Assembly (NCBI GenBank): GCA_020543525.1
Contig: JAHYIO010000005.1
Coordinates: forward strand, 682,001-746,000
Length of the DNA stretch: 64,000 nucleotides
Direction: 5' to 3'
From: Coriolopsis trogii
Taxonomy: Eukaryota > Basidiomycota > Agaricomycetes > Polyporales > Polyporaceae
Made by a program: the position numbers and the translations under genes. The notes beneath the pieces were generated by a model that saw nothing but the letters and a program-made list of their open reading frames with translations, had not been told where the DNA came from and made no database searches. Below are positions 23,112-34,272 of this stretch, piece after piece. Each line of letters starts with the position of its first letter. Position 1 is the stretch's first letter.

Positions 23112-24438
23112 CCGTTTGGCCGTTTGACCGTTTGAACGGTCGGATGTGGATAGTCCAAGTGCTGTAGTGGAGGAGGAAGAGTCGGCGGCTGGACGCGCTC
23201 GCGAAGTACTTGTTGTGCAAAACCGATGTGGGTTTCGAACCTGTCTGGCTGTGAACGTTAACACGACAAACAAAGCAGAACACTACGAACGACGGAGTGT
23301 ACGATGCCTCCGTATTCACGAACACTAGTCAACCCACGAGCGAGCTGAACTACCTCCACGGGCCGCATGGCGTTGATTCGAGTCGTGCGCATGAGTTTTC
23401 CCAAACTGCACACGTAGGGTAGGCATGCGCATAGTCGTCTGCACCAGCGCGTCCATATCAACGATGGAACGCTGAAGGCTAAGTGGCAACTCGATGGTCC
23501 TTTCGACACTTTATCGCAAGAATATCCAAGGCTGTGCAACGTGCATGAGCTTGACCGGATGAGGACCACAAGAACGAGAGCAGATGGGGGCCAGATGACG
23601 GTCCGAGTCAAGGTGGAAAGGCTCATAAGGGCAATGTAACAGCCAACTCTCCCCACCCCGCTGGTCTCACTGCAAATAGCACAGTCCAACACAACAAGTG
23701 GGCAAGTGCAACGCTATGTGTCTCCTGGTCTGCGCACAGACAAAAACCATCCACAACAACGTTCCGCCCAGCACTCTCCCGCTCACAACAGCGAACAGTC
23801 AACACACACAGGCCTCCTCCACCGTCATAGTCTAATCCGCTCCAGATCAATTCCACAGCCGGCACCGCCGACAGTAACGTTACGAGGAAGGCTCACAGGG
23901 AGAGAAATTCCATGCAATACACACTCATCACCGTCGTCGCCCGTGCAACGTCGCAACGACACACCGTAGCCCTCCGGTCGCACGAGCAGCGACGACCACC
24001 GCACATGGCACATGGGACGAGGCTGGAGAGGGAGGTCGTGAGAGTGAGAGAAATGAGAATGAGACAGAGGGACCGTAGATCGATGTACAAGAGAGGACGA
24101 CAGAGATGAGAGATATGTGGGACAGTCATTGCGAAGATAGTACTAGTCGTGAACGTACGCAGGGTATTACGAACAATAACCGTGAGTGGGATGTCGGGAG
24201 ATGACAGACAGACGGACGGAGACAAGGGAACGAAAGAACGTGCGAAACAGCCAGCCAAACGCCTTCGACAACGAAGGACCAGCCCGACGTGCTGCCACAA
24301 GCAAGCAGACAGCACATCGCGTCCGGCGACGACAGCCGGCCTTGCCTGTCCGAAAACACGCCACATCGGTCTCGAGGGGTGGCATGGGCGAGGCCTGGTG
24401 GTGTTCGCTCCTGGCTGGCCGGAAGGGTGTGTGCACGC
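23112..24438. other. Intergenic region between SDR-2 and RHO1 (convergent)
   Basis: Two 3' UTRs are expected here. No protein-coding gene is recognised. The right part is purine-rich on the plus strand and may be a long RHO1 3' UTR. Confidence 0.4.
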
Positions 24439-25463
24439 TTAGAGCACGATGCAGTGGCCCTTCTTGCCGCTCTTGGGGCGGCTGAGAAGCGCAGCACGGG
24501 TGGCATACTGGAAAACCTCACGAACACCCTCACCCGTCCGCGCTGAGCACTCGAGGTAGTGCCGAGCACCAATCTTCTGTGCTACTGCCATACCCTATGG
24601 AGCAGCCTCGTCAGTAACTGTCTTCGAACGGCAACGTCGTGAGGGCACATATGATAGAGCCGCAGTTGCTCGAGGACGAACCAGGTCCGCAAGCCGCGGA
24701 ACCCCGATTGGGACGGAGAAACGCCGCCGAGACGCGCCGATACGGCATGTAGGGTGCTGGTGCCACAAGGAGTCCAAGGACATGTGCAAGACACATACCT
24801 CCTCGGGAGTCACTGGCCGCTGGTTGGTCTTCCGGAGCTCCTCAATAACTCTGGGGTCGCGACGAAGGTCCTTCTTGCAGCCGACAAGGATGATGGGGAG
24901 ACCGGCGCAGAAGTGCATGACCTCAGAAATCCACTGATGGGTTGGAGAACAGCGCACGAGTCAGTGGGGAATAGAGCATAATAATAGAGCATACACGGAC
25001 CTTCTCCTGCACGTTGTCCAGCGAATCAGGCGAGTCTACAGCGAAGCAGATGAGGATGACGTTGGAGTCAGGGTAGCTGAGTGGACGGAGTCGGTCGTAG
25101 TCTTCCTGGCCAGCAGTATCCCACAAGGCCAGCTCGACATGCTTTCCATCAACCTCCACATCGGCGACGTAGTTCTCGAAGACGGTCGGGACGTAGACCT
25201 GAGGGTGGCAAGAGTAAGCGCCAATTATGACACACGACAACACGCCACGTCTTCTGGACTTGGAGAGCGGACTGGGAATGGACAGCACGGAGAATTGGAA
25301 ACTGACCTCGGGGAAAGTTCCCTTGGAGAAGACGATCAAGAGACAGGTCTGAGCAGGACGGAGGGGAGTGAGTGGTTGAGTGGTACGATAGGTGGTGGAT
25401 GGATACGACCTTTCCGCAAGCACCATCACCGACGATGACGAGCTTCCTGCGAATTTCAGACAT
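24439..25463 (-). CDS. RHO1: Rho-type small GTPase Rho1
   Basis: Membrane-bound molecular switch that activates beta-1,3-glucan synthase, protein kinase C and formins in fungi. Five exons (25410..25463, 25307..25348, 25001..25198, 24799..24933, 24439..24594) give 194 residues that keep human RhoA numbering: P-loop GDGACGKT at 12-19, Thr37 in the effector loop, DTAGQ at 59-63, the base-recognition motif GCKKDL, the Rho insert helix (residues about 124-137) and ECSAR. The C terminus is a basic stretch followed by the CAAX box CIVL; the terminal Leu predicts geranylgeranylation. All introns are phase 0. The ATG gives the invariant [14 protein letters not shown] start. Assignment to Rho1 rather than Cdc42 rests on the whole sequence. 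Confidence 0.96.
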
Positions 25464-26590
25464 TTGGGTCGTGTGGCCGGGGTCGGGAACTTGGGTGCGG
25501 TCGCGGTTGTGGTGGACGTAGGAAGGGAGGAGGGGAACAGGAGAGGGGTGGTCGTCGTTGTCGGAAGCGATGATAGCCAGCGACGGCTTTTCACCCGCTT
25601 TCAAACTCCTCCCAACACAGCATGAGGGCCGCTCACGTAATCACACAGGCCCGTGCGTGCGAATGCCTCGGGCGTCCCACACTGCCCGCCCAGTGCGCCT
25701 TCCGCCGGGAAGAGCATGCCCCGACGCTGTCCATCTCCTCGTCGTCGTCGTCGTCGGCGTCGTCGTCAAGGGCGGGCTGTGCCCCCGCCTTCTATACCGA
25801 CTAGTCTGCATCGCCTCCCTCGTGCCTTGCTCAAACACCGCTTGGGGTTATCGCGCACATCGTCCCCCCGCATGACGTCAAGCAGTCCTCGACGACGACG
25901 CGGCTGAAGATGTCATCCGTGTCCACCTCGGGCATGTGGTCCTCGTGGGCATCCAGCCGGTCTACGTCTATGCAGTGTCTCTCGTTTTCCAGGTCCCCGC
26001 GCTCTGTGGTGTCCAATGTTCGTTGAGGCCGAAGACTCCGCGCCTCGTCTTTCAAACACCACCTGTGCTGCTATCTTCTGTCCATCACCCAGCCCTGTCC
26101 AGATACTCTTCCACGCGATGACGCGTGGTAGTCGACTCTGGGGTACTGACAACTTGCTCGCCCTCCCAAGTTGACTGCACCATCACAGCATGTCGACAAC
26201 AAGCATCTGATGACTTTGGGACCTACATGATCATACACACACCAACAAAAGCACTCTAGACTGCGTTGCACAGGTCTCCTCTCGACGCAACGCCACCCAC
26301 TTGGGCAAACAACACGTCATGCGACTGCTCACCTCGTTTCTTCGCACCTGTATCCCTGCACTCTGTGGTGCGGGACATCTGTAGAAGGCACACAGTATGC
26401 AAGCGAAGACACATACCTGCACCCACTCCCAAACGGGTGACCTCATCTCCACCACCTTGATGAGCACCATGATGTCATCGCTGTCGACCTCAACCTCTTA
26501 TATACCGTGTATACCTCCCCTCTATCCCCAACCGCACCTTCCTCTCTGCCTACGATCTACCATTCACGCCCAATAAACGACTAAACGACC
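25464..26590. other. Divergent promoter region of RHO1 and lectin-1
   Basis: No gene is supported. A short run of GTC trinucleotides occurs at about 25739..25770. The right end carries the lectin-1 TATA box. Confidence 0.45.
26499..26504 (+). promoter_or_regulatory. TATA box of lectin-1
   Basis: TATATA about 92 bp before the ATG, followed by a C-rich leader with CCTCCCCTC, a common pattern in strongly expressed fungal genes. Confidence 0.5.
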
Positions 26591-27244
26591 ATGAGCGTCC
26601 AAGCCGGCAAGTCTTACAAGGTCACCAACGCCAAGGCAGGCACCGTCCTCGACCTCTCCGGCGGCCAGGACCACTCCCCCATCACTGGCTACTCCTACAG
26701 TGGCGGCACCAACCAACAAGTAAGCATGCACACTCTCCTCATCCCCATCCCGCTCGACTGAACGGCGCGTCCGACAGTGGGTCCTCGAAGAGTCTAACGG
26801 CCACTTCCACATCAAGAACGCCGCCACGGGTCTCTTCATCGGCTTTGATGGCGAGCTCAACAACGCCACCCCCATCATCGCCACCTCCAAGCCGTGCGAG
26901 TGGGAAGTCAAGCCCGACCGCAACGACGAGAGCGTCTTCAGGTGAGTCCCGCCCGCCACTTTCCTCCTTCCTTCTTCGACTATCGATGGTCGGATTACGT
27001 TCTGACACTTGACGCCGCTTCACTCGTGCCACATCACAGGGTGTTCCTCGCTGGCACGCTGTACTGCCTAGACCTCAGCGACCACGGAAACCCGAACCCG
27101 GGCACGCCCGTCACCCTCTGGAAGAAGTGGGAGGGCGGCACCAACCAGACGTGGCGTTTCGAGGAGGGTGAGTACACCAATTCGCTCACTCAGCTTATCA
27201 TTATATGCGCACGATCGCTGATGGTGACGGCTTGTGCAGCGTAA
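26591..27244 (+). CDS. Ricin-B-fold (beta-trefoil) lectin, copy 1
   Basis: Small cytosolic-type lectin, 141 residues, with no signal peptide, as is common for basidiomycete trefoil lectins. Exons 26591..26719, 26778..26941, 27040..27167 and 27240..27244. Three repeats carry Q-x-W or related Trp motifs: NQQW near 42-44, CEW near 80-82 and NQTW near 134-136. The last exon is only 5 nt and supplies one residue (Ala) and the stop. If the last 72 nt intron is kept, the frame stays open to the same stop and gives a longer tail. The paralogue at 32329..32946 has the same exon plan. It probably binds carbohydrate; the sugar is unknown. No toxin catalytic chain is present. Confidence 0.82.
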
Positions 27245-30200
27245 GCGTAGGGGGATCCATCTAGCTTTGATGAAGGATTGTATCGCATGCATGTACCATA
27301 GCCGCAATCGAACACGCATTCGTCTCGGATTAGTGAACGGTGTGGTCTTCATCTGGAACAGGATCCACTGCTTGAGAGTACCTGCAGTTAGCAAGGGAAG
27401 CCATCGACTTTCTGCAGGGCGTACTATACGCACGAAGTAAAGTGCGAAAGTTCCGTATGATGTGGCACTCTTCCCGTCACCTCTCGCCCATGATTGGGAA
27501 CATATGCGCATGATCAGTCCAAAATCCATGGGCATACCAGGCGAGGAAGAAGGAAAGTACTTCGCTTCCCGCTATCACAAAGAATGAAGGCTATGTCCGC
27601 CTTGAAGCCCAGCCCCAGAGCGTTCACGGAATGATGCAGGGGTGTCCAGGGGAATATAACGTGGACTGCGCAGTGCAGCCAGTCGTGTATGCGCACGTTC
27701 GCCTCCAAGCTTTAAAATTCTTGCAGGCCAAGCAGTTCGGAAGGGCTTCGCCACGGGTTTACCGATTGACGTTTATTGTGCCGGTGAACCGTCTGCCTCG
27801 ACGGTCCCCACGAACGCCCCAACTCCGCGGCGGACGGGCAGCGTCGACGCCGATCTGGCCCCTGGGTAGCTTTCGGGACCCATGGGAGAACTCCGTGTGG
27901 ATCGCCGCGAGCTCAGCGGGTGACGCGTTGACGCTCGGGCCTGTGCGATCAGTACACGGGCCTGCCCTGCACAGCCATACGTGCTCGCGAGGACGAGGAC
28001 GGGAATCAGGCTTCCTGAGGTACTCGAGTGTGAAGGCTCGAGTAACGAGTTTGGCGGTTCGAACGACTGCGGTGACGCCTCGTGATTCGTGAAGATCGTG
28101 GAGTGACAGTGAATGGGGCCCGCGCCTTGCGGTAACTAGCGAGGAGGAATTGGGATTGGGTGGGAACGCAACAGGCGACTTCCTCCGTGAAGTAGGTTGC
28201 GCTCGCCTCTGACGTGCGCGGGGTATGGCGGTGTTACACGCTCCGCTTGTGCGGCGTGTCGATCTATGATGGACATGATAGTAAAAATGATGCATGTTAC
28301 TGCACGGGAAATGGACCTACGAGCGGGGGACAGACTTGTCAGTAAGTCTGTCGGGCGCCGTGGTAATCGAACCGAACCGTACTTGCTCTCTCACCTCTGG
28401 ATAATGCTTTAATCCCTCTTCTCTCCATAGGTACTTGCACTACCAAAGGAAGAGTAACATGACAGAAACCGTCGCATCGGCAGAAAGTTCGGCGCAACAC
28501 CGACATTGCGTTCTCGTTACTCGTGAGTATCCAGCTTCTGGGGACCTGGTCAGCAAGAGCCACTCGAAGCGGCAGCACATACGCGGAAACTCACATTACG
28601 ATTTTGGAGCTACGTCAAACCGTTGACTAGCAAGGACATAATGCAACGAAGCACGTACACAGGGGGTGATGCTTCGAAGGTATGGCACCGCGCTGGGCCC
28701 GGGTCCGGTCTTGCATGAAGCCTTCGACCACGTCTTCGAGGAACCCTGACGTTAACTGTAGGCAATCCGTCTTCCTTGCTCGTCTTGGCGTGAGCATGGT
28801 CGAAGCCTCCATCAGGTTGACCTCGAACAGAACAGTAGAAGAACCCAAGTCTCACTTCACACCGGATGCGTTAGAACCACTCGGTTCTGCGTACAGACTC
28901 GGGTGGTGTAGACGGCTCGCGTTACGCGTGCACGTTCGCGCTGAGACTCTGGCTCGTGCCCTAGACGACGTGCCGCGGCAATGACCCTCTCGTCCTAGAA
29001 TTGTGCACATCTCTGCGGCGAAGACGGTATCCCGAGGGTACGCTCTGGCTTCCGACTTCCGACACTCACTTAGGTCTCGGGTGTTCCTCCCTAGCATCCT
29101 TGTGCATCATGCGGGTACCCCGCCGCACAGAGCGAGTCTTCACTTGCAGGACACCGTGCCGGTCGATGTCCATACTGATCGGTACAAGGAGTCCAGAGCA
29201 TCCTGAGCTTCGTGAATAGTGACGTCCCCGGTACGTAATCTGTGAGTCATAAGGACCAGATTAGAGATGAGACGATCTGCGGTAAATCGCTCTTCTCACA
29301 AACAATCTCAGCGGTACGATGACAAGCCTCTTCGAAATATGAGTTTGAGTGAGAAGCCACGCTTCCCCAACAGAGGGCGGAAGTGATCTTGACGCGTTGG
29401 CTATGCGAGGCCGGCGGGATATGCGGGATGCTGTCCTCACCGACGATCATGAACGAATCTATACGGTAGTGGCGTACCCAAGTTAAGGTCATGGATTGCA
29501 ACCGAGAGCTCCTGATCAACCGGTCAACATCTGGGGGCGGGAGGCGTGGTCCACCGACCATCGGCATAATCATGCAAAAGTCAATCTGGGAAGGTTATCG
29601 TTAGTCGCACTCCCGCGTGGCGCTAGTGAACGATGTGTATGAGATATGAGATAACGCACGCACTTCCTATGAGTCGGAAGCACCGCCGTGATGACAGTCG
29701 ACGAAGGAGACCCACAGGTGAACCACTGCGCTTCTGGCGCAACCTTGGCCGGCGGTCGTTCGAGGCCTCTTAGCATTTGCCTCAGCTTGCTTCTAAGCCT
29801 TCGACCGACTCCTTCACGCGCGAAGCCTCATGGCATCTTCGACGCTCGCTCACGTTCTTGCTGTGTCATCGGACCGGTATTTCGCCTGTATCAGCTGCGC
29901 GTTCCAGGGCACGGTCGGTGACTGTATGTCTCGGCTGTCCTGACCATAGATCTTCGGGGCTGTGAAAGCGACCGCATGAACAGTGCCGCGATCTGGGACG
30001 AGGATGAGAACGTGATGAGAACGGGACCGCATGACAGGACAGTTGTGAGACATCGCACAAGGCGAGAGCGACAACACGTACTTTGAGCGAACACATTACT
30101 CAGGTGAGCACGATCGCCGAGAGCGGGGAAGGTCGCGATGCGCGACGAGACCTCAATGATGATGGTCGGATGGTGCGAACTCCACGGTCTCGACCTGATG

Positions 30201-32328
30201 GGGATGGCCTCCGCGTCGGACACCAACCGAGGGGGAAAGTAAATGGCCAAATCAAGCGGACTGACCATCACACCACCACGGAGTCAGGCCCGACAATTTT
30301 GGGGACCCTGGCCTTCGTTTGAAGCGTGCTGGTCATCTCGCACCGTATACGAGCCTTGCTGGAGCGGATGTTGTATCTTCGTTGCTCTCGTGGAACTCTC
30401 GTGGACGCCGGAGTCACCGCTGCGATAGGCTGCCGTGATTGATGCAGCCGCGAAACTATGAAGCTTCGCGCGTCTCGGTGGGTTGCGTGTTGCCTCTCGC
30501 AGAGTCGTGTCGGTTGTTCTCGGCGTCTGAGCTATGATCGACGCACCCGGAGGGCAACGTGGATGCTGTCGGTCCGATTTTTTGAACTCGTGTCTGCATG
30601 TCTGCTGGGCACGGATGTCACTTCCCCTGAAGATGCCTCGAGGCCGGATGCGGTAAGCGTCTGACATTGAAGAACACATCAAGATGAGATAAGTGCGGTT
30701 CCAGATAGATTGCGGTAAAACCACGCACCAGAGGCCACGAGCCCGAGACGACTGCTATCACTGCGGTAGCAGCCAATCACAACGAGCGCCTTGTCTTCCC
30801 GTAACATCCCGCGATACACCGTTGCAAAACGTTGACACTAGTTGCCCCGGGCTCTAGGTCAGCAGGAGTGATCACGCACTCGTTCTCCCAAATGTGATCG
30901 ACCAGAGGGAGATTGGGGTCCGAACTCATACGGCGTTTCATCCGGTCGCAGTGCGAACGCCCGCCGTCGAGAACGACCCTGTTCCACATGAAGGTCGCTA
31001 TGGTCAGGGCCATGGATTGAATAAGCGCTAGCGCACTGCCAACAAACGTGGAACTATTCATTCCGGCTGCATTTCTGCGCCAAATTTGCATGCACGGGGA
31101 AGAGACAACTCACTTTGATGTACACGAAGCATTGCGCAGCGCCACAATGAGCGCAGTCTCGACGAGTCCAGAGCGTCCCGGTAGACACTTCCTACTGCGT
31201 TTTCCACCATGACTCTGCGGACAGAGGCTGTAGGGAACTCTAAGTGCATCGCGCAAGTGGCGCGTGGCTGTAGCTTTGAGGAAGTAAACTGCCCCTTCGG
31301 ACCTGATAACTACCAGGTTCAGTCTGATAAGGCTCGTGCGCATGGCCTCCGCGCGGCGAACCAAGAAGCGACGTCCAGTGACGCATGTAAAACGTTTCCG
31401 CGAGCACGATACTACACGAGCGTGGTATCAGGCGAATTACGAGACAGTGCGATGAAACGATGGTAGCGGGCGCCCCGAGAGCAAAAATGCCCAATCCAGT
31501 ACCAGCGCTGGGTGCATATCGCGCGGGTCATGAGGTCAATGTAGTAAAGCCTCTGCTCGTCTGGAGTGAACGGAGATGACGCGAAAGACTGATCATACGT
31601 ACTCGGTCACTAGCACATAGCCCTTGCTCCTAGCGTCGAGGGAGGATGATCAAAGCGCGCGGGATGCACGAGTCGGTCAAAACGTATTCTTCCCATCTAT
31701 CACCAGCGATCTTCCCCGCGAAATTGACCCGGGCGCGAGGCTGGCAAATCTCGATGAACGATGTCTGCTGCTAAAACATCCTGACCACTTGCGAGGCGTT
31801 CTGTCGAGGCTCTGGATCGTCGCCCTGACTTTCTCGGGTGACACATTCAGAACCGGAACGAAGGTCCGCTGCAGTCAGCGTGAGGATCCGTACGGATATG
31901 CAGGTCGTACTCACACCGTTCCGAGCGACTACGGCAGCCACACCGTGAAACAGATTGCTATACTCGCTGCACCTTCGCGCTTCGCACCCCAAATGAAGCA
32001 CGAGAGGCCTACCACTGAACGCCATATGCACATCATGGAGTCTCGAGGTCTGGGTCTCGACTCGAGACATCCGTGATGTACGTACATACGGTCCCTCGAT
32101 CGTGCGTGGTTGAGAGATTGAGAGCCCAGATTGAGGTAAACGACAGCCTCTTGACGCTGGGCGAACTCAGGGGAGTGCACAGCACTCCACCTGTCATCGT
32201 GCTATAAGAGGATGGCGATTCAGAGCCTGGGCTGTCCAACCCAGCACCAGACAGTGTGCACGATACCTGAGCCCCATAGTCCCTTCAGCACAACACGCCG
32301 TGTACCGACTCGCCACCTCGACCTCATC
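27245..32328. other. Gene-poor 5 kb region between the two lectin genes
   Basis: I find no gene that I can support. Several medium-length minus-strand frames, for example around 28630..28850, 30780..31090 and 31771..32070, have protein-like composition but no recognisable domain and no consistent splice pattern. They may be remnants of decayed genes or chance frames. The last 130 bp carry the lectin-2 promoter. Confidence 0.45.
32203..32208 (+). promoter_or_regulatory. TATA box of lectin-2
   Basis: TATAAG about 120 bp before the ATG at 32329. Confidence 0.4.
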
Positions 32329-32946
32329 ATGTCCTTCATCAAGCCCGGCCACACCTACAAGCTGACCCACACCAAGACCCATGCCGTCCTCAACCTCTCC
32401 ATGGCCGACTTCCAGTCGCTTGCAGGAGCCCCTTGGGATGCGAGTGACAACCAGAAGGTACGCACACTCATCATACACCAGCTGGGGCATGTTGTTGATA
32501 TGTGTCATCACAGTGGGTGGCAGAGCGTGCAAGGTCGCCGCAACCTGGCATGACGCGATGGGTCTTCCGTAGCGTCGCCACAGGCCTCTACCTCGGTATT
32601 GATGGGACACCACGAGCTGCGGCACGTGTTGTCGCTACGCGGGACGAGACAGAGTGGGATGTCCGAGCCGATAAGGAAGACCCCTCTGTGCTCCGGTGAG
32701 CAACTCCCAAAGACGTCCTGTCATCCTCTCCGTGCTGATTTTGTCATGTAGCATAGTGGTACCGAATGGGCGACTAGGTCTTCAATTAGGCGAGAAGAAT
32801 GCTTACCCCGCCCCCGGTGCCCCTGCGAAACTGTGGGAGGTCAAGGAGGGCGAAGAGCAGCGCTGGCGACTCGAGGAAGGTGAGGGCCCGGCTGGTTGGC
32901 CGGAAACGTACGTCGACTAATGATAGAAGACTCACTCATAGTTTGA
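32329..32946 (+). CDS. Ricin-B-fold (beta-trefoil) lectin, copy 2
   Basis: Paralogue of the lectin at 26591..27244; 147 residues, no signal peptide. Exons 32329..32457, 32514..32695, 32752..32879 and 32942..32946. Exons 1, 3 and 4 have exactly the same lengths as in copy 1 (129, 128 and 5 nt), so the final exon again encodes one residue (Val) and the stop. The Trp motifs NQKW, TEW and EQRW mark the three trefoil repeats. It has diverged strongly from copy 1 (GLYLG against GLFIG is among the few identical blocks), so ligand specificity may differ. Confidence 0.75.
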
Positions 32947-34272
32947 ACACACCGCACCGGCACACGTTTGTCGCACAGGGTTTTGAGGGCTTGTACTTGC
33001 GCGATGGACGCTGTATGAAGCTAGTCTCGAACGTGTCCGAACTCTTTCGTACTTGTGTTGTCACTACAATGCATCACGGACACTTAGAATCAATCAGTCA
33101 GCGGCGTTATGCTGCCCAGCCGTGCGGTACAGGATTCGATTGGACGCACCGGTACCTCTTCGTCAGGCCGAAGCTGCTGAGAGTCGCCGCCTCATGACAG
33201 CGTCTTAGAACCTCGTTATCCGGTCGGTACCCTCCTTCGATGACTCGAAGGCGCTATAAGTACAGTTTGCTTCTTTGGCTTCGTGGAAGGACATGCACGA
33301 TATAGAGAGGAGAGGATGGACATAGTTCGCGAGGTGTTGCTTCGTGCGTAGCGCTGCCTATATCACACCACGCTAGGCAGGAGGGAAGCCGATTCTTTGA
33401 GGCGCAATATGCCTGCCGTCCAATTCTCAGCTACCCTGGGCCGACCCACGCCCTGTCCAGCGAGAGATGATAGAGGTTACATACTACTCGCGTGGCCTTT
33501 GTAAACGATACGTATGTCGTAGCCCTTGATTGAGTTTTCAGTGCTACCCTGGCGCGAATTGGATTGGACACGGCCCCTGGCTAGGCGTGGCATCGAGGGG
33601 TACCAAGGTGCGCACGGAGCTACACGTACCACTGCGACGTGTCGCCGCATGGTCTTGGAACGCCAATGGGTCATCCGCGTCAGGTTCTTATCACGCATGA
33701 AATCTAAGCGAGCGACTCACACAAGAACATGGTGCTGCTCGCGAAGTACCCTGTGAACCTATGCCACGATGCGCGGTAGTGAATGAGCGTCCGATATCCG
33801 CAAATTGCTTGACGTCGACCCTAACTCCCTGAGTCGCGGAGTCAGTCGCTATTTTGCCTAGCTATATGCGCATACATTTACCTGAGAAACGAGTGATGCA
33901 CATCGGAGGTGGCCTGACTATATGCGCGGAACGGCGAATGGAGGTAGCCATACTCTGCACGCCCGTAAGCTCGCATAAAGTCACAGTGCTTGTGTCGATG
34001 ATGGTGGTGGGAAACCAAGATATGCGACATACAAGCGCCTGTCATCCGCACGTCATGCGCATCTCCAACCAGCGATGTCGCTGGCACTAGGGTGCTATGG
34101 AGCATTGACAGCAAGTAAGTGGCAATAACAAGAGACGTACAAAGCCCAGTAAGGAGTAGGTGCGCCAAATCACAGGCGCGACAAGGGGCGCGTGAGACCC
34201 CTCCGGAGCAAGCGAGCAAGGATGGGTACGGCAAAACTAGAAGTAAGGGTGGAGTAATTATATGCAGGTGAT
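32947..34272. other. Intergenic region between lectin-2 and TFIIS
   Basis: Convergent 3' regions. No gene, RNA or repeat was recognised. Confidence 0.4.

Noticed and set aside
25739..25770. GTC trinucleotide run upstream of RHO1
   Set aside because: Short simple repeat, common in GC-rich fungal DNA; no further structure.
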